A stretch of DNA of 64,000 nucleotides, taken from positions 151,986-215,985 of the forward strand of contig NW_005178989.1 in NCBI RefSeq assembly GCF_000350225.1. Reading direction: 5' to 3'. Under the pieces are notes generated by a model, which was given only the letters and a program-made list of their open reading frames with translations, had not been told where the DNA came from and searched no databases. Below are positions 31,788 to 44,539 of the stretch, one piece after another (within the stretch, counting starts at the first letter, position 1; every line of letters begins with the position of its first letter). The position numbers and the translations under genes are program-made. The stretch is from Chondrus crispus. Taxonomy: Eukaryota; Rhodophyta; Florideophyceae; Gigartinales; Gigartinaceae.

Positions 31788-33690
31788 GACGACCGTTCCG
31801 TTCGTATAAATTATCTCCCCACGCTTCGAGAGCGTGGCGTACGTACGTAAGAACACAACGATGTTTGCCAACAAACCCCGATAAGTCGCGATATATCAAG
31901 ACGACGCATGGAAAACGCTAGTCCACGCGTTGCTACCCGCCCTCGCCGACGAGAGGCAAGTAACCAAATAGGGCGCACTGTGTCACGAACAATGGCCCTG
32001 GAACATCGAGTGAAAAAAGAGAGGACACGACCTTTTGACGAACGTAATGAACGGCGACCGGTGCGCCGCGATACTCACGAGCTCGTCACGTCGGGCTAAG
32101 CTGCAATATAGTGTCCGGGTGCAAAAGGAGCAAGACGCAGGCCGAACGGAACGGAGCCGCCGGAACGCACCACTCATCGACCGCGGGCGGTCCGTACTGC
32201 CCGAGGTGGGGGGGACGACCCCTGAGGTAAGGCGCGACTGTACCGCGCTCGTTTTGTGCGTGCGCGCATCGGCAGTGAAACGCACAAATGAGATTCGAAA
32301 GCCGGTTGGAAAGCAAAGCAACGCTGTCTGCTCGTGCCTCGAGGGCCGACGACGCCACCAAACCGCCGCCACCTCCCTAAAAATATCGAAAATTGTCGGT
32401 GGAAAATTACACTGGCGGCGGACAGCACGTGCATTATGGGGGCGTACAAGACGCACGAGCCGCAAGCAACCGGCAGGCGAACGACACACGCCCCGTACAG
32501 GGTCAGGGGGGCATGAGGTGCGAGGACCTCGTATCCCCTCGCGGCGGCGCATGGTACCGCCAGACGCCTCGAAACCACTGCGCGTCGGGCCGCGTCCCGA
32601 GCGTCCTCCACAGCTAACGTCCAGCTCGCCTCCGTGCGCCGGCGCACCGCCATCGTTTCTCCACCTCATGCAGCAGCCGCTACGTTCGTCCGCGCCGCTG
32701 CATGGGGAAACGCAAGCCGAGCAGCCCTGAGGCCGCCCCTTTCCGCTCGCACTCACCAAGACCCAACGGGGACGCCCGGTCCTCTACCCGGGCGACCACT
32801 ACACCCGCACCAAGTCCTTCATCTACTGCGCGTGTCACTCCGCCGCCGCCCCGCCCGGAGAAAGACCTCCCGCTTGTCGAAAACGGAGACCGACCTGGCC
32901 TACCGCTACGCGGCGCGCCTTCCCTCCGCATGGGTTTGAGTGCGAATAATCCGCGCGTCGGCGTGGATCTCGGGCCATCGGGCGAACCCACGCCAGCCGG
33001 GATCGCTGACTGCACGGGAGCCCCGCGCCATGCCAGACACGAAGATCCAGGCAGTGCGCCGCCGCGGGGGGGGACGACCCTCTCCACAAAGACCGTACCG
33101 CCGTTGGACTCCAAGGCACCGCCGGCCTAGAACGCCGCCGGGGAGTCGTCGTCGGTGTGCCAGCCGGGAGCGGGGGACGGATCACCGGCCCGCTACAGAA
33201 CGCAACTCGCTACGACCGCACGCGGGGACCGATGCCGTCGAGCGAGGGGTCACTTAAGCCACGAACGAGGAGCTGGCAAGGGGGGCGAGCTTGTGAACTC
33301 GCGCGATAGTGCGTTCGCGAATTATTTCGCCGTCCCCAGGGTCACTGTCGAGGCGTCCCGCTAGCACCACGACTTCGCCGATGAGGTGGGGCGAGCGGGC
33401 ATAAGCGGGGTCGGCAATACCATCAAGGATTGGTCCGCAGATAGCACCACGGTCTCCGGCTCGACTGGCACCGCTGCCTCGCCACGAACCGCAGTGGCCT
33501 CTCGACCAACGTGTAAATCGACGCTCACAGAGGGGCTATGAGGCAAACACCCCCACGTCGGAGCAGCGACGAGGGAGTTGTGACGACCAAGAGAGAAAGA
33601 AAGAGCGGGCGATACGACGGGGAAGGAAACTACTCAACGGGGAAACCGCCAGGGTCCGTTTGTTGAACTGGGAAGAAGACGGACCGACAG
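31788..33690. other. A2 spacer between pol and antisense gene
   Basis: GC-rich, with frames up to 258 codons (31983-32759, minus; 32035-32730, plus) that overlap each other and have Arg/Pro-rich composition. I see no domain and no match to the A1 spacer at the protein level, so none is called. An AT-rich patch is at 32370-32410. Confidence 0.45.
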
Positions 33691-33707
33691 CTACTACGAC
33701 GGACGGG

Positions 33708-35965
33708 TCAATGACTCGCTTCCCTTCCTGGCCCCGCCGCGTCGAACCCGAGGGACGACCGGTGGTAGTAGCTGGGGTGGCGCGGCACAGCGGCGCTCAC
33801 GTCGGCGAGAGCGGGCGTGGGGACCGTCGATTCGTGAGGACTCCTACCCACGGCCTCGCCGCTGGCCGCGAAGGCCCCGACGGACCGGAGTACGGACTCC
33901 AGATGAGCATATGGATCCCGCGGCACCGGACGACGACTCAGAGGAGAGGGCCCGGGCGGCGTCGAGCGCTAGTTACCGGAGGTCGTACGGAACGCTCGAA
34001 GTTCGTCCCGTTCAACGCGATATCGGTCAAGATCGGCGCAGACGCGCGCCAAGGCCTGCAAATTAAACCTCCAGACTCGTCACGAAGCGCCTCCACCTCC
34101 CACTGAACCCGGTGGTATTGCCAGGCATACGAATCTTGCTCGTCTCCGAGACGTCGGGCCTCGTCACTCCGCGCGAGATACCAACGCGCTGAGGTCCGAG
34201 TAACGTACCCGCGCACCCAGTACGATCTCGAGAAGATCCTAGGGCGCAAAGTACATCGGGAACCACCCCGAGCTCGCCCGGGGTCAGGATATGATCGCCC
34301 AACGAGCCCGATGAGAGACCGCCCTCTACCGGACGGAGCGGCGGGACGGTCAATGGTTCGGCAGGAGCACGAACACCCCTAGAAAAGACATCGGCGCCGC
34401 GCGGAGAGACGACACGAAAGGGGTTCGAACTCACGGAAAATGGGACCGGGGACTCTGCGTTTAGGTCCTGACAACGCTTGTGACGTGCTGACCGGGCGGC
34501 CGAACCCACACTGCTGCGAAGCCGCGCCGACCCCTGCGAGGGGGGACCACGACGGACTGCGCCGAGAACGCGTCCGCACGGAGGTCGTACAGGAGGAAGA
34601 CGCTCCGTTCTCCCGTAGAGAAATCGGTCCACGGGCGGTGGGAATGCTCCCCTACCTCCCCGGCGCCGTGGAGGAGGTTCAGGACAGTGGCATACGGCCA
34701 CACGATATGCGTCGAGTCTCGGTCGGACGGATTCAGTGACACCTTGGGGAGCCCCGGCGTCACTCTCCCCAGGAAGTCCAGCTTCGCCGCGGGTTGGACG
34801 AACACCCGGCCATTTACTCCAAGCTCGGTGCTGACGGCGTTACACACCGACCACGCCCAATCTGGTTGGACACGAGGCGCGGGTATGCAGGATGAGTCTC
34901 GTCGGCGAAAGCGTACCCAAAGTATTTAAGAACGTACGGTAACAGCGAATGGACTCCCAGCGACGGAAAAGAGTCCCGCAACACCGCCGGCAGGGTGGGG
35001 AAATCGGCGGGAGATAGCCCATGCTCGAAGCATGCGGAACGAAACACGCGCCCATCCTTCTCGTCGGCCCGGCGGTACACCGACCAGTCAAGGTGGGCCA
35101 CTGCAATTGAGTGTATCTGCATGAGAGCGCTCGCCGACTTCTGAAGCGCCACCAACGGTTTAGAGAAGGCATACGGCCGGGAGCAAACGTAAAGCCCCGC
35201 GATCGCGGCAAGGACGAACTCCGGAGTTCCATCGCCGACGGGGCGGAAAAGCGTCGAAGCCAGTCCATCGACGTATTCAACCTCGGCGATACTGTAGACG
35301 AAAGTACGGTCGCACCAAATCTCGTTGGGGACTTGGTAGCCGGCACCGGCTCCCTCCGCCATGAGCCGCACGAGGGCCGCTGGGCCAGTATGACTGATCT
35401 TGCGAACGCGCGCAAGATCGGGACGCAACTCATTACGTTTGAGGATTTCGGATACAGTAACACGCGTACGGGCACGATGGGCCCACGGAAACTTCAGTCG
35501 TTTCAAGGAGAGGGGCGCGGGCTGGTCGGCGGCTACGCCGACCAACTTGTTCGTACCACACGGCGTGTCGTGACGGTCATCCCTCGAGGGTAGAACGGAG
35601 CCTCGTGACGACCCTATCAGCGATGGACAAAACCAAGAAGGTACTACGCTGGAGCCGCCGTGGACTTTGGGTTCATCGGACGGAGGTAAGGCACGAGCGA
35701 CGACTACCGACGACTTATCAGGATCGGCGGTGGCGTTGCTTGGGGACCCCGCGATCCGATCGAAGGCGACAGTCCCCACTTTTGCCGAGATCGTCGTTTG
35801 ACGAGAGGGACGGGTCTTCTGAAAGGCACTCGGCGGCGAGGACGGGAGGTTCACGTCGGGTGAACGCCCCGCGGACGCCGGGGGCGTCGAAGGAAGACCC
35901 TCGCCCGGCTCCGATGAGCCGGGAGGAGCCACGCCCGCCTGCGGCGGAGGGCGTGGTGTGCTCAT
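33708..35965 (-). pseudogene. A2 antisense gene, frameshifted
   Basis: Homologue of 2152-4527. Start MSTPRPPPQ at 35965; the open frame extends to 36109 upstream. Frame 1 runs to 34814 and has the conserved block (RVTVSEILKRNELRPDL, RTFVYSIAEVEYVD, ALQKSASALMQIHSIAVA, DSFPSLGVHSLLPYVLKY). After a shift near 34850 it goes on with VNGRVFVQPAAKLDFLGRV to about 34500, then in other frames with LTPGELGVVPDVLCALGS (34063-34701) and WYLARSDEARRLGDEQ (33938-34249). The end with VPRHPSYY is near 33730. At least three shifts break it. Conservation over the whole length in an older copy shows the gene belongs to the family and was not gained by A1 alone. Confidence 0.85.
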
Positions 35966-37824
35966 GGTACCAGCGGGAGGAATATACCCCGTATTAATAC
36001 GAGGTCGCGGCGGACGAAGTGAGAGAACCGCGACAAGGGACACGAGAGAAAAGGAGAGAACGGCGGTGACGGAACTACCGCGGCGGGGGTGCGAACGACG
36101 GCTCGCCACTGAGATTATACGGGGAAAGATATGGCCCTGGCGATACTATTACCCCCTGCCGTCTGGATCTAAAAATAGAAATAATTTCGGAGGCCAGTCA
36201 GAACGGCAGAAGTTCACGTAGACGAACCCCGGCTCAGGCGGCCGTGCTCCTCGGGTCGCGATCAGGAGAGGACCGACAGGACTGTCGCTGATTTCAGAAG
36301 CACCTCACCCCCTCACCCGCCACCGGCGCTCCGGGAAGGGGGAGACCCCGCGACAACAAGAGGATGAGGGGACGGCAACGAGGACCCTACGGAACGGCAC
36401 GCTGCATCACCTGAGCAGACACGAGGACTGCGGAGGTAGGCCAACAGGAACGACAACCACGGAGGTTCCCCCGGGACACCGAACGCCATACAGCGGCGTC
36501 ACGCCGGAGGAAGAAAACGCACCAACGCCCTGCCGTGCACGGGACCCAATCACCCGCCGCGGGGTCCGGCGTCGAGCCGTGAAACGTACCTCGGCGACCA
36601 CTCCGACGACAACCGACCAGAATCCACGACGTGTGGAGGGATCTCCACCGGTTGGAAAGCGTAAGCGTCGTGGCCTGGCGCGACGGAGGGAACTGAAAGC
36701 GACCCTGGCGGGGCGACGCGTGCGCGTGCAAGTGGGTTCGATCGGTACAAGAGACGGGTCCCGCGAGGGGACCCCGGATCCCGCTGCCCGCCGCGGCACC
36801 ACGAAGGTCGAGATTCCTCGGTGGGGGCGGCGGAGTGATACCACCGAGGGAAGTTGGAGGTTTGACTCGCGAAGGGGACGGACGGCGTAGGGCTCCGCCA
36901 CCGTCAGAGCGGCGATCAGGGACGCATAGACGGCGCTGTTACGGACGCCGACGCGAACATTGGCTAGCTTTCGCGGAGCTCCAGGCGGCGATGCCCCTCC
37001 GCAGATCGATGACACAAAGGGGTCACGCTACTTAAGAGAGCGGGTCCGCGAATTGATATTGCAAAGCTTGGCCAGACGAGGAACCCTTGCGCATCGAGAG
37101 CGGTTCCCGTCTACCGCGCCACACCGTAGGCCGCGTACCGCTCGCTTCGTAAAGCATCCCGTCAACGCGAGCGCGAAGTGGATAACGGATTGCTATCGAG
37201 TACCACGAGGGTCGAACCGCAAGTGGAGGGCAGCGGACGGTCCCCTTGGCTCGGGAACGTACCCGGGAAGCCACGAAGCCTTAATGTGCGACACTACCGG
37301 GGTGCCTCCGAGGCGAACAGCGGCGGTTGCAGGGAACAAACGGCAGAGGCAGTTCGATTGGGCCACGCGGCGGTTGCGCCGTATCTTGCCCCCCGCTTCG
37401 AGAGTCGGCATGACGAGAGAGGGAAACTCTACGACACCGCGCGATGGACTCGTACGGTGTAAGCCGATCGCACCTGTCACCCGGCAAGGCTGCCTCAACC
37501 GCAGGCCCGGGCGTCACGGCACCCAGGGAAGCAGCGCCGGAAGGGAGATGAGAAGGCCGGACGTGGGTTGTTAAGGAGTCGGCGTAGCGAGACGCACGCG
37601 GAAGACAGAAGACGAGGGGAAGCACGGCTACGGATGAGGCACGACGAAGACAAACGACGGCGGAGAGCTCGGAAGTGGTGACCGTACCGTAGGGCGAACG
37701 TCTGCGTTACGGCACCAGTTGATCGCCAGCGTCGATCAGGGACAGCTGGAGAGAGCGCGGCGAATGGCAAAAGACGCAAGGCGGACGTATCGATGAACAG
37801 AAAGGACCCCACCTATTCGCGCAC
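35966..37824. other. A2 spacer between antisense gene and 3' LTR
   Basis: 1.9 kb, purine-rich on the plus strand. A1 has only about 170 bases here, but has a similar pyrimidine-rich stretch on the other side of its antisense gene. Frames such as 36407-37015 (minus) and 36960-37574 (plus) overlap and show no domain. Confidence 0.45.
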
Positions 37825-37858
37825 GTGAACGCAGACGTTCACGCTTGAGGGGGGGCCA
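37825..37858 (+). promoter_or_regulatory. Polypurine-tract module before the 3' LTR of A2
   Basis: GTGAACGCAGACGTTCAC, then GCTTGAGGGGGGGCC and an A before the LTR. It matches 31755-31787 almost base for base. Confidence 0.75.
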
Positions 37859-38494
37859 TGTAGCATAACCGCCGGCTACTGTATTATACATTAGATTTAG
37901 AATTAGATCTAACACTGTAAGGTACGCACCTTACAACGTGCGCGCGCATACCTTACAGCGCACGCGCACCAACACGTGTACCCCACGTGTAGCACATGTG
38001 TGCTGTCAGCCCCGACAGCTGACAGCGTCAGAGTGCGGGCCGGCCCGCACTGTCTACAGTAAGCCGACTACAGTACAGTCCGTGCTGTACTGTAGACGGT
38101 TAATTACCTTGTACAATAAATACAGGGAGCGACCGCCGGCGGAAGACAGGCAACCCTCCACCGACAGTCGACCACCCATCTTATTCTACCACTCCCACCC
38201 GCATTCCGAGAGCGTTAGTTACCACCGCGCTGGTAGTGGACGCGCGCGACGGCCGGCGAGCTCGAATCCGCCTCCACTCTTCAGTACCGGATCGTCAACT
38301 GGTACTGCTCCGGGGCGTCGAGGCGTCGATCCGCTCGCGTACGCGCGTGTCCCCGCCGACACCGTTCTGCCACCCGCTGCCAGCCCGTGCCAGGTGGCGT
38401 TGGTTGGTCCAAGACCCTCGGTACCGTCGATCCAGGGTCTTCCGCCAAATAAGCCGCGAACACCCCTCCTCCGTGTGGGGGTGTTTATGCGACA
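37859..38494 (+). repeat. 3' LTR of A2
   Basis: 636 bp, TGTAGCATAA...TTATGCGACA. Compared with 23981-24627 it lacks 11 bases after CGCCGGCGGA and a few of the GC repeats, besides about 45 substitutions. The inverted repeats are largely kept. Confidence 0.93.
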
Positions 38495-38499
38495 CATGC

Positions 38500-39761
38500 C
38501 TGCTTGTACAGCACGCAAAGTGTACTGTAGGAACCGAAACTAGTTACGCAAGTTCTTAAAACCGTTAGAGGCAATGCTTTCCTTGCTTGGCGTACGTTGC
38601 AGTTCAAGGATTTGTTCTGTTCTGTTTCGTCTTTTGGTAGTCTGGATAAATTTAGAGACGCTCTGAACCGGTGCGAGTACTTGGCAGATTTTATTGCAGT
38701 TCTACCTGGGGATCTACTGCAACATGCCGACAACCTACAAGAGGACGAAAATTGGTGAGGGAGGTGACAACTGTAGCACAGCCACAGGAGTGATATAAGA
38801 TGAAGGCGCCAAGGATTTGTCCCGAAAAGATTTATTGAGGAAGCGGTGTCGTTTGTTGTGGTTTAATCAAAACAGCGGACGAAAGCTTAGAATTGATGTG
38901 CAATAGAACTCTCCTTGTTCTACAGGGAAGGACGTGTGGCGTGATTTACGTGGAAATGTGAAGCATAGTGAAGAAAAATGGCGTTGAAGGCGGACTGGTA
39001 TTAAGAGCGGGACATTTCATGTACATTAACGTACAAAGACGCATACAGGACGGAGAGTGAGTTGCTGGAATATCTGGCATAATAAGAAGACTCTTTCCCC
39101 TTGTACGACGAGTCCCCACAAACAAAGGTTTGGTAATTTGTGTCGTCGTTCTACTACACCTGATTCGAACGAAGCCAGGCGCCTTGAGATGCCAAGCCTA
39201 AACGTTGATTCACTATCTCCCAGTGAGAATGAAAAATAGGAAGCCACAGCGTCAGCGAGGACTACCCCAGGAAGAGGAGGATACGTACGTAGAACAGTGC
39301 TTTTGCTCTTTCATCACCAACAAAAAATGAAAAGACTTCAATTGATAAAAAGGTGCTTGAATTGACTTGTTAAAATAAATGTGAGTCCTTGCTTGCCATT
39401 TCTAATGAAGAATAAAAGCACTGCTAACAAACAGAAATGATCTGCGCCTAACAGAATGGAGGAGGACTTTCTTTGTCAGATCCTTGCCATCACAATAAAC
39501 AATCCTTATACAGTGAACTCTCGCTATAAGGAATCTCTCGGTAGAGCACACGCATTCCCCGTAGCGAGGAATTCTTGTCCCTGTGGGACCATTTATTGGG
39601 AGAGAAAAGAGTCGATCCTAGCTTGCCTACGATCTGCTGTATGCTCCTGCCTAACCTTGCCTAGTAAAGCCCTGAACTTGCGTTGCAGATCTACATCAAT
39701 ATTTTCCTGCAACTCATTGACACGCATTACTCTAGCAATACTAGTAATGTTTTCAGTACAG
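38500..39761. other. Unassigned AT-richer stretch
   Basis: This is the flank of A2. A short open stretch near 38540-38757 (with FKDLFCSVSSFGSLDKFRDA and ADFIAVLPGDLLQHADN) looks protein-like but I do not recognise it; it may be a transposon piece cut by A2. The rest holds only small frames. Confidence 0.3.
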
Positions 39762-39766
39762 CTTAG

Positions 39767-40453
39767 TGTAGCTTAAACACCCCCAGCGAGAGGCGTGTAT
39801 GCACAGTTCGACCGATACCCTGGAGGAGGGCGAGAAGACGGGGTGAAGCGGGACACCAGCTAACGACACCGGGCAGCTGGCCCGGCTAGCGTGGTAGAGC
39901 GGGACGGGGAGGACGCGGGGACGCGCGAGCGGTTCGACGCCTCGACGCCCCGGCGCGGTACTGGGTAACGATCCAGTACCGACGGGCGGAGGCGGAGCCG
40001 GCTCGTGGGCGTACCGCACGCGTCCTGAACCTGCGCTCGGTGCTGCACTAAGGTAATTAGCCATCGCTACCTTTGAATAAGCGGGAAGTCGGACCTTGAC
40101 GGTCGGTGGGTGACAAGTCTGTGCTTGTCCTCCTCCACCGCCGCCGGTCCGATCTATATTTAATATACAAAACAATCTATAATAACACTGCAGTACCGAA
40201 GTACTGTAGTGGACTACTGTAGTACAGATCGGACCGTACTATAATACTGTCAGCCATCGAGGCTGACAGTACACGTGTGTGTGCGCGCTTCCGTCCTGCG
40301 CGGTACACGTGTGCACGTGTGCACGCGTGCGCCCTGTACCCAAGGGGTACACGTGGCCACGCGCGGTAGTACTGTAGAGCATCGGGCTCTACTGTATTGG
40401 ATCCCGTTGTTGATCTGATCTAACTAAAAAGCCCCAGGGGGGGTTATACTACA
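39767..40453 (-). repeat. Family-A solo LTR
   Basis: 687 bp with ends TGTAGCTTAA...TTATACTACA and TSD CTTAG on both sides (39762-39766, 40454-40458). On the minus strand U3 has TACAGTAGAG/CTCTACTGTA-type and CTGTCAGCC/GGCTGACAG-type repeats and CACGTG boxes. On the plus strand TAGCGTGGTAGAGCGGG (39887) and GGTTCGACGCC (39931) resemble A and B boxes of a tRNA gene. Confidence 0.93.
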
Positions 40454-40458
40454 CTTAG

Positions 40459-43260
40459 CACTGGTTCTACTGCATCGACGTCGTGGGCTGAATCACACCC
40501 CCTTCTGTAATTTCCGAAACAATATTAGACATAATGTGTTAATGTTCCAGTTCCTTCCATATGTCAGCGTCGTCGGCATTTAAGAGGTTTGAAACTGACA
40601 TTCTTTCTCTTAGTCTAACTAAATTTGTGATTAAATCATCCAACTCTGATGCCTCATTCTGCTCTAGAGCAGATGTGTTCACCGGTCTCCTCTGCACATG
40701 CACTTTGTCCAAAAGTACTGTAGTCATCCAACAACTAGCAATGACATTCGCAGGAATTATACCGCATGCTTCTCAGATACTTTATTGCGGTGAGCTGATC
40801 AATGGCATATATGTCTATGAAACTTTCGGGAGGAGCATCCGGAGCCCTGTTGTAGTGTGCAGTGCGATAAAATCTTTTTAGCACACTAAGTTATCTCCGT
40901 GTCCATCGGTTGCAGCTTCGAAGTAGTATTCGGTGGGAGGAATTCCACACCAACAGAGCTCAACTCCGGAATGCCAACTGCTTTCCCATGCACGATAAAT
41001 TGTTCAAAAGAAGAAGAACTCTGCTTCCAAAAGTGACCTCTATGAATCTATTGAACCGTATCAGCCATTCAAAAAGCAAAGGCATGGTCATCCACGTTTT
41101 TTGTTGTGTCCATAATCGAAGCCGTGATCTGCTGCAGACTTATCCTGAAAACATCGCGGATGCCTCTCCGTACCAATAAAAATAACGGGAACGATTCTGT
41201 TCCGTCGGAATTTGTGCAACAAAGTAGTGTAATTCATTTCTTATTCTTTTTGCGCCCATGTTGAGCAGCCATAGCAATGGTTCGGTCAGGTCAATTAAAG
41301 CCTGTTTCGTCCGCATTCCATATATCCATTGCTTTATATGCGATCCATTTCGTCTGCACGCCCGGAAGGGCTTCGGATATGGCCCCAATGTCCGCATCAG
41401 CTGCTTCCCCATGCTGCTTCTTTGATTTAAGACCCCAACGTTTCTGAAACCGCCACAACCACACTGTTTTGATTTCAACTTTGATTCACGATTGCTCTGG
41501 GAGCTGCTAGTTAATGTCAGCCAACAGTTACCTATCCTTCTCCTGAATAAGTCCTCCAGTTATCCATCGTCAACCTGCATTGCGGTCATTGACCCAAGCG
41601 ACCAATTAGAATTCAAGCGCCGGTTCCGCTGAGGGACGGCTTTTTGGAATTATTGGCATCAAAAATGGGCGTCTTGTTTGTGCATAGCCGTGACAGGACA
41701 AGTTTAGAAGGCGTAAAGCTTAGCTTGTGCCCATGGTTTGTTCATCTACCCAGCTCTTCCAGTCTCAGGTGCTCTTCAGCTTGCTGACCCTTACCTATTT
41801 CTGTCTGGAACGATATCCTCTGGTTGTTTGAAAGAAAGTGGCGAGGCATGATGGAATTTGCAAAATTTGACAAGCCCCATCCGGAAACATTGAGCTCTTA
41901 ATTCAGGCTGGCATACTATACAGTATGTATCACAATGTAACGGCAGCATGCAATATGCTGTAAGAGACTGTTGTGAGGTGGCCGTTTCAAGTGGAACTGT
42001 ACGCTCTCCAGTACAGTATTCTTCCTTGTCTAAAATTGGACCCCTCTTTTAAGCACAGGTATGCGGGTTCTGACTGATCGGCTTCTATCTTGACTTCTTA
42101 AAGCGACAAAGGAAGGAACGGCTGAAACGGTAGTAGAAATGCATGTTCGTTGACCAATTTCTATTCCGTGTAGAAAGGAATTCCTTGTCGGAGGTTTCTT
42201 ATAGCGGGGGTAGACTGCACACGAATTATCGTAAATAAGGTTAATTTTGGGGTCAAAACAAATGTCCAATATGCACTCCAGAGGCCTTTGATACACGTTC
42301 TTTTCTTTGAAAGTAGTGCAACAAGGCCTTTGGTTGCTTTCAAACGACGGCATAGCTCGAAGCACAGCACGGAGGATGGCGATGCAGCTCAGTTATGGCA
42401 CTTCAAAGTTCTGTATACGGTATTTTGTATGCATGAAAAAATTGTAGGAATATGCTGCGTAGTGCTATGCGCTTAGCCGGAAGGAGCGTCGTTTGAGGCC
42501 TAATTAATGTTGGATATTTTGTAGTAAATTTTGGTTGTAATTTGACGGGGTTCTAGATTGTTTCGGGCAAGCTCCAGGTGGAAGCTTGGCGGCTATGAGG
42601 TGGTAAAAGAATCCCTATCGGTACCGTGTACAGGATATGTAGAGTTTTTGCATATCCAGATACATATACCCTTTTCATCCCTATCGGACTGCGTATCTCC
42701 AAAAATGTGGCATTTTTGAGTATATCTATCTACATATTGGAAGCCGGATGGCGACAAATTTGCGTATTTGACCATAAAGAGACGGAAATTACATAACGCC
42801 ACTTGGTCGAAAGACCATAGGAAAGTGTCAATACAGTACCTCTCTCGTAATCGATGCCCGGCACTACTCGTACACAATGCTCAATCAGGGCACATAAATT
42901 TCAAATTTACTCCCAACGGATAGTGTTGTGCACAGAAACACTACCAGCAAACGCAAAAATTTACACATGAGGGTAACTGCATGCAGTACCTCAATTATCG
43001 CAGGTGCTTGATATCACTTGGGGTTTGGGAAATATCGGTAGAAAAGTAATCCAGATGTGCAACTAATACATCAACGCAGATTAAAGGCTAGGTGGTGCAT
43101 CATATCTGCGATTGCGAGTCAACTTTCAAAAACGGAAAATCCCGCCTTTTTGGGAGATATACCTCGCAGTGTCGGTTTACTCAAACCAAAAACTATGAAA
43201 TGGAACAACTGCGCAGTTGATATTGAAAACACACTTCTCGCAGCTGCTCCCCATTTCTTC
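40459..43260. other. Unassigned AT-rich stretch
   Basis: Small frames only. The longest (41140-41478, minus; 42030-42365, minus) show no domain that I know. It may contain decayed transposons or ordinary intergenic DNA. Confidence 0.35.
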
Positions 43261-43269
43261 CATACATTT

Positions 43270-44539
43270 TACTACTACTTTCAATCAACTATATTTTAAA
43301 AGTGAATCCCTCCTGCGCTGTCCAGGCTCTTTCGAACATCACCAACCGACGCGTCAATGATATCATCGATCACAATGATGACGACGTAGCCAGTGATGAT
43401 GAAAACGACTCCAATTGTCCGACTTATGATACGTTTAACAATAACGGAGGTTCTCATTCTATTAAGGCCATGTGTAACTTTGATGTAACTCAATTATTCT
43501 AGCTATAAGTTATGATTGAAGACTACGTCTCAAAGAATTGGAATGTGGCAGGGGTAGACGAACACAGTACGTGGCCCGGGATGTTCTCTTTATGACACTT
43601 ACTGTACTCAAGCATGGTCAGCAATGAAACTTTACAGCTCTTCTATGTTCTGTTAAATGTTAGACCTTCGTACGTTTAGTCACTGGATTTTACGTATGAT
43701 ATCGGAATACATGTATGATATATGTGTGGCACGCGTTGAGAAAAATGGACAATGGCCAAGTGTCGTCTGCAGGACCGAGCGTTTTCTAATTTCGAGTACG
43801 CGAGATATGCTGTCGACGTCGCTTTTCAGCAGAGCAATCGTCCAAGTGGAAACATTTCAGAGGGGAAGCGATACTTCTCCGGTAAGCATAAGCTGTACGG
43901 GTACAAAGCGGAAGTGTCTGTACTGCCTACTGATCTTGCTATTGGATGCACGGAGCACTATCCAGGCGCCGTGTCGGACATTGAGATATTTCGCCGTAAT
44001 AGACCCGTTCATGAGGAGGCATCGAAAAAGGGGCTCCGGGATTTGCGGTACACGGATGAAGGCCGATTGAGTGAATTTATGGATGGCTTCTGGGCCATAC
44101 TAGAGGACAAAGGATATCAAGGTGCAGCTGAAGATCTACGTGTCCTGCACCCGGTGGGAACTTCGGCTCGTCCAATACTGTCATTGGAAGCCGGAGACTA
44201 CAATCGCCAAGTATCTTCTGATCGTCTCATAGTAGAAAACTACTTTGGGAGAATGTGCAGTTCATGGACTGTACTTTCTCATATGTGGCGCTGGGGAGAG
44301 AGACTATGCGGGCACTTTTTCAGGGCGTGCCTGGCGTTGACAGTCTGAGTACTAGGACCTGTCCTCTTCGTTTTGAGGACGGCCTGCACAGTACTGGTGT
44401 AATTAATCGCATCCGTGCGATATCTACCAGTCAAATGCAGAAGAGGCTCGATGTACATGTCGAAAGCACGCAAAACTGCCATGATCGCATGTCAAGTGGC
44501 ACGTGTTGTGCGCTGTTTGATGACAGTGACACAGAGTAG
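43270..44539 (+). pseudogene. Broken PIF/Harbinger-type (DDE_Tnp_4) transposase
   Basis: Related to the intact transposase at 56867-58138. The N-terminal acidic piece DDDVASDDENDSNCPTYDTF (43370-43430) matches DDDADSPCPLFDTF there. After a badly decayed stretch, the catalytic part is open at 43752-44348: YAVDVAFQQSNRPSGNISEG (first Asp), KRYFSGKHKLYGYKAEVSV, LEDKGYQGAAEDL (second Asp) and SSDRLIVENYFGRMCSSW (Glu). So the DDE residues survive although the gene is dead through stops and shifts near 43500-43750 and after 44348. Confidence 0.85.

Larger units (their letters stand above)
23981..38494 (+). mobile_element. Element A2: older, broken family-A retrotransposon
   Basis: LTRs at 23981-24627 and 37859-38494, TSD CATGC at 23976-23980 and 38495-38499. 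The order is as in A1 but on the plus strand: PBS-like site, gag, pol, chromodomain, module, spacer, antisense gene (minus strand), spacer, module, LTR. The LTRs differ by about 45 substitutions and two or more indels, about 7% by eye, so it is older than A1. Gag, pol and the antisense gene all have stops and frameshifts. The RT has a deletion of roughly 190 bases at its start, and catalytic residues of RT and integrase are changed. Confidence 0.95.

Noticed and set aside
31983..32759. 258-codon minus frame in the A2 spacer
   Set aside because: It overlaps an equally long plus frame; GC-rich DNA gives such frames by chance. No domain and no A1 match.
39887..39960. A tRNA gene in the solo LTR
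   Set aside because: A- and B-box-like words are present, but no acceptor, anticodon or T stem can be paired.
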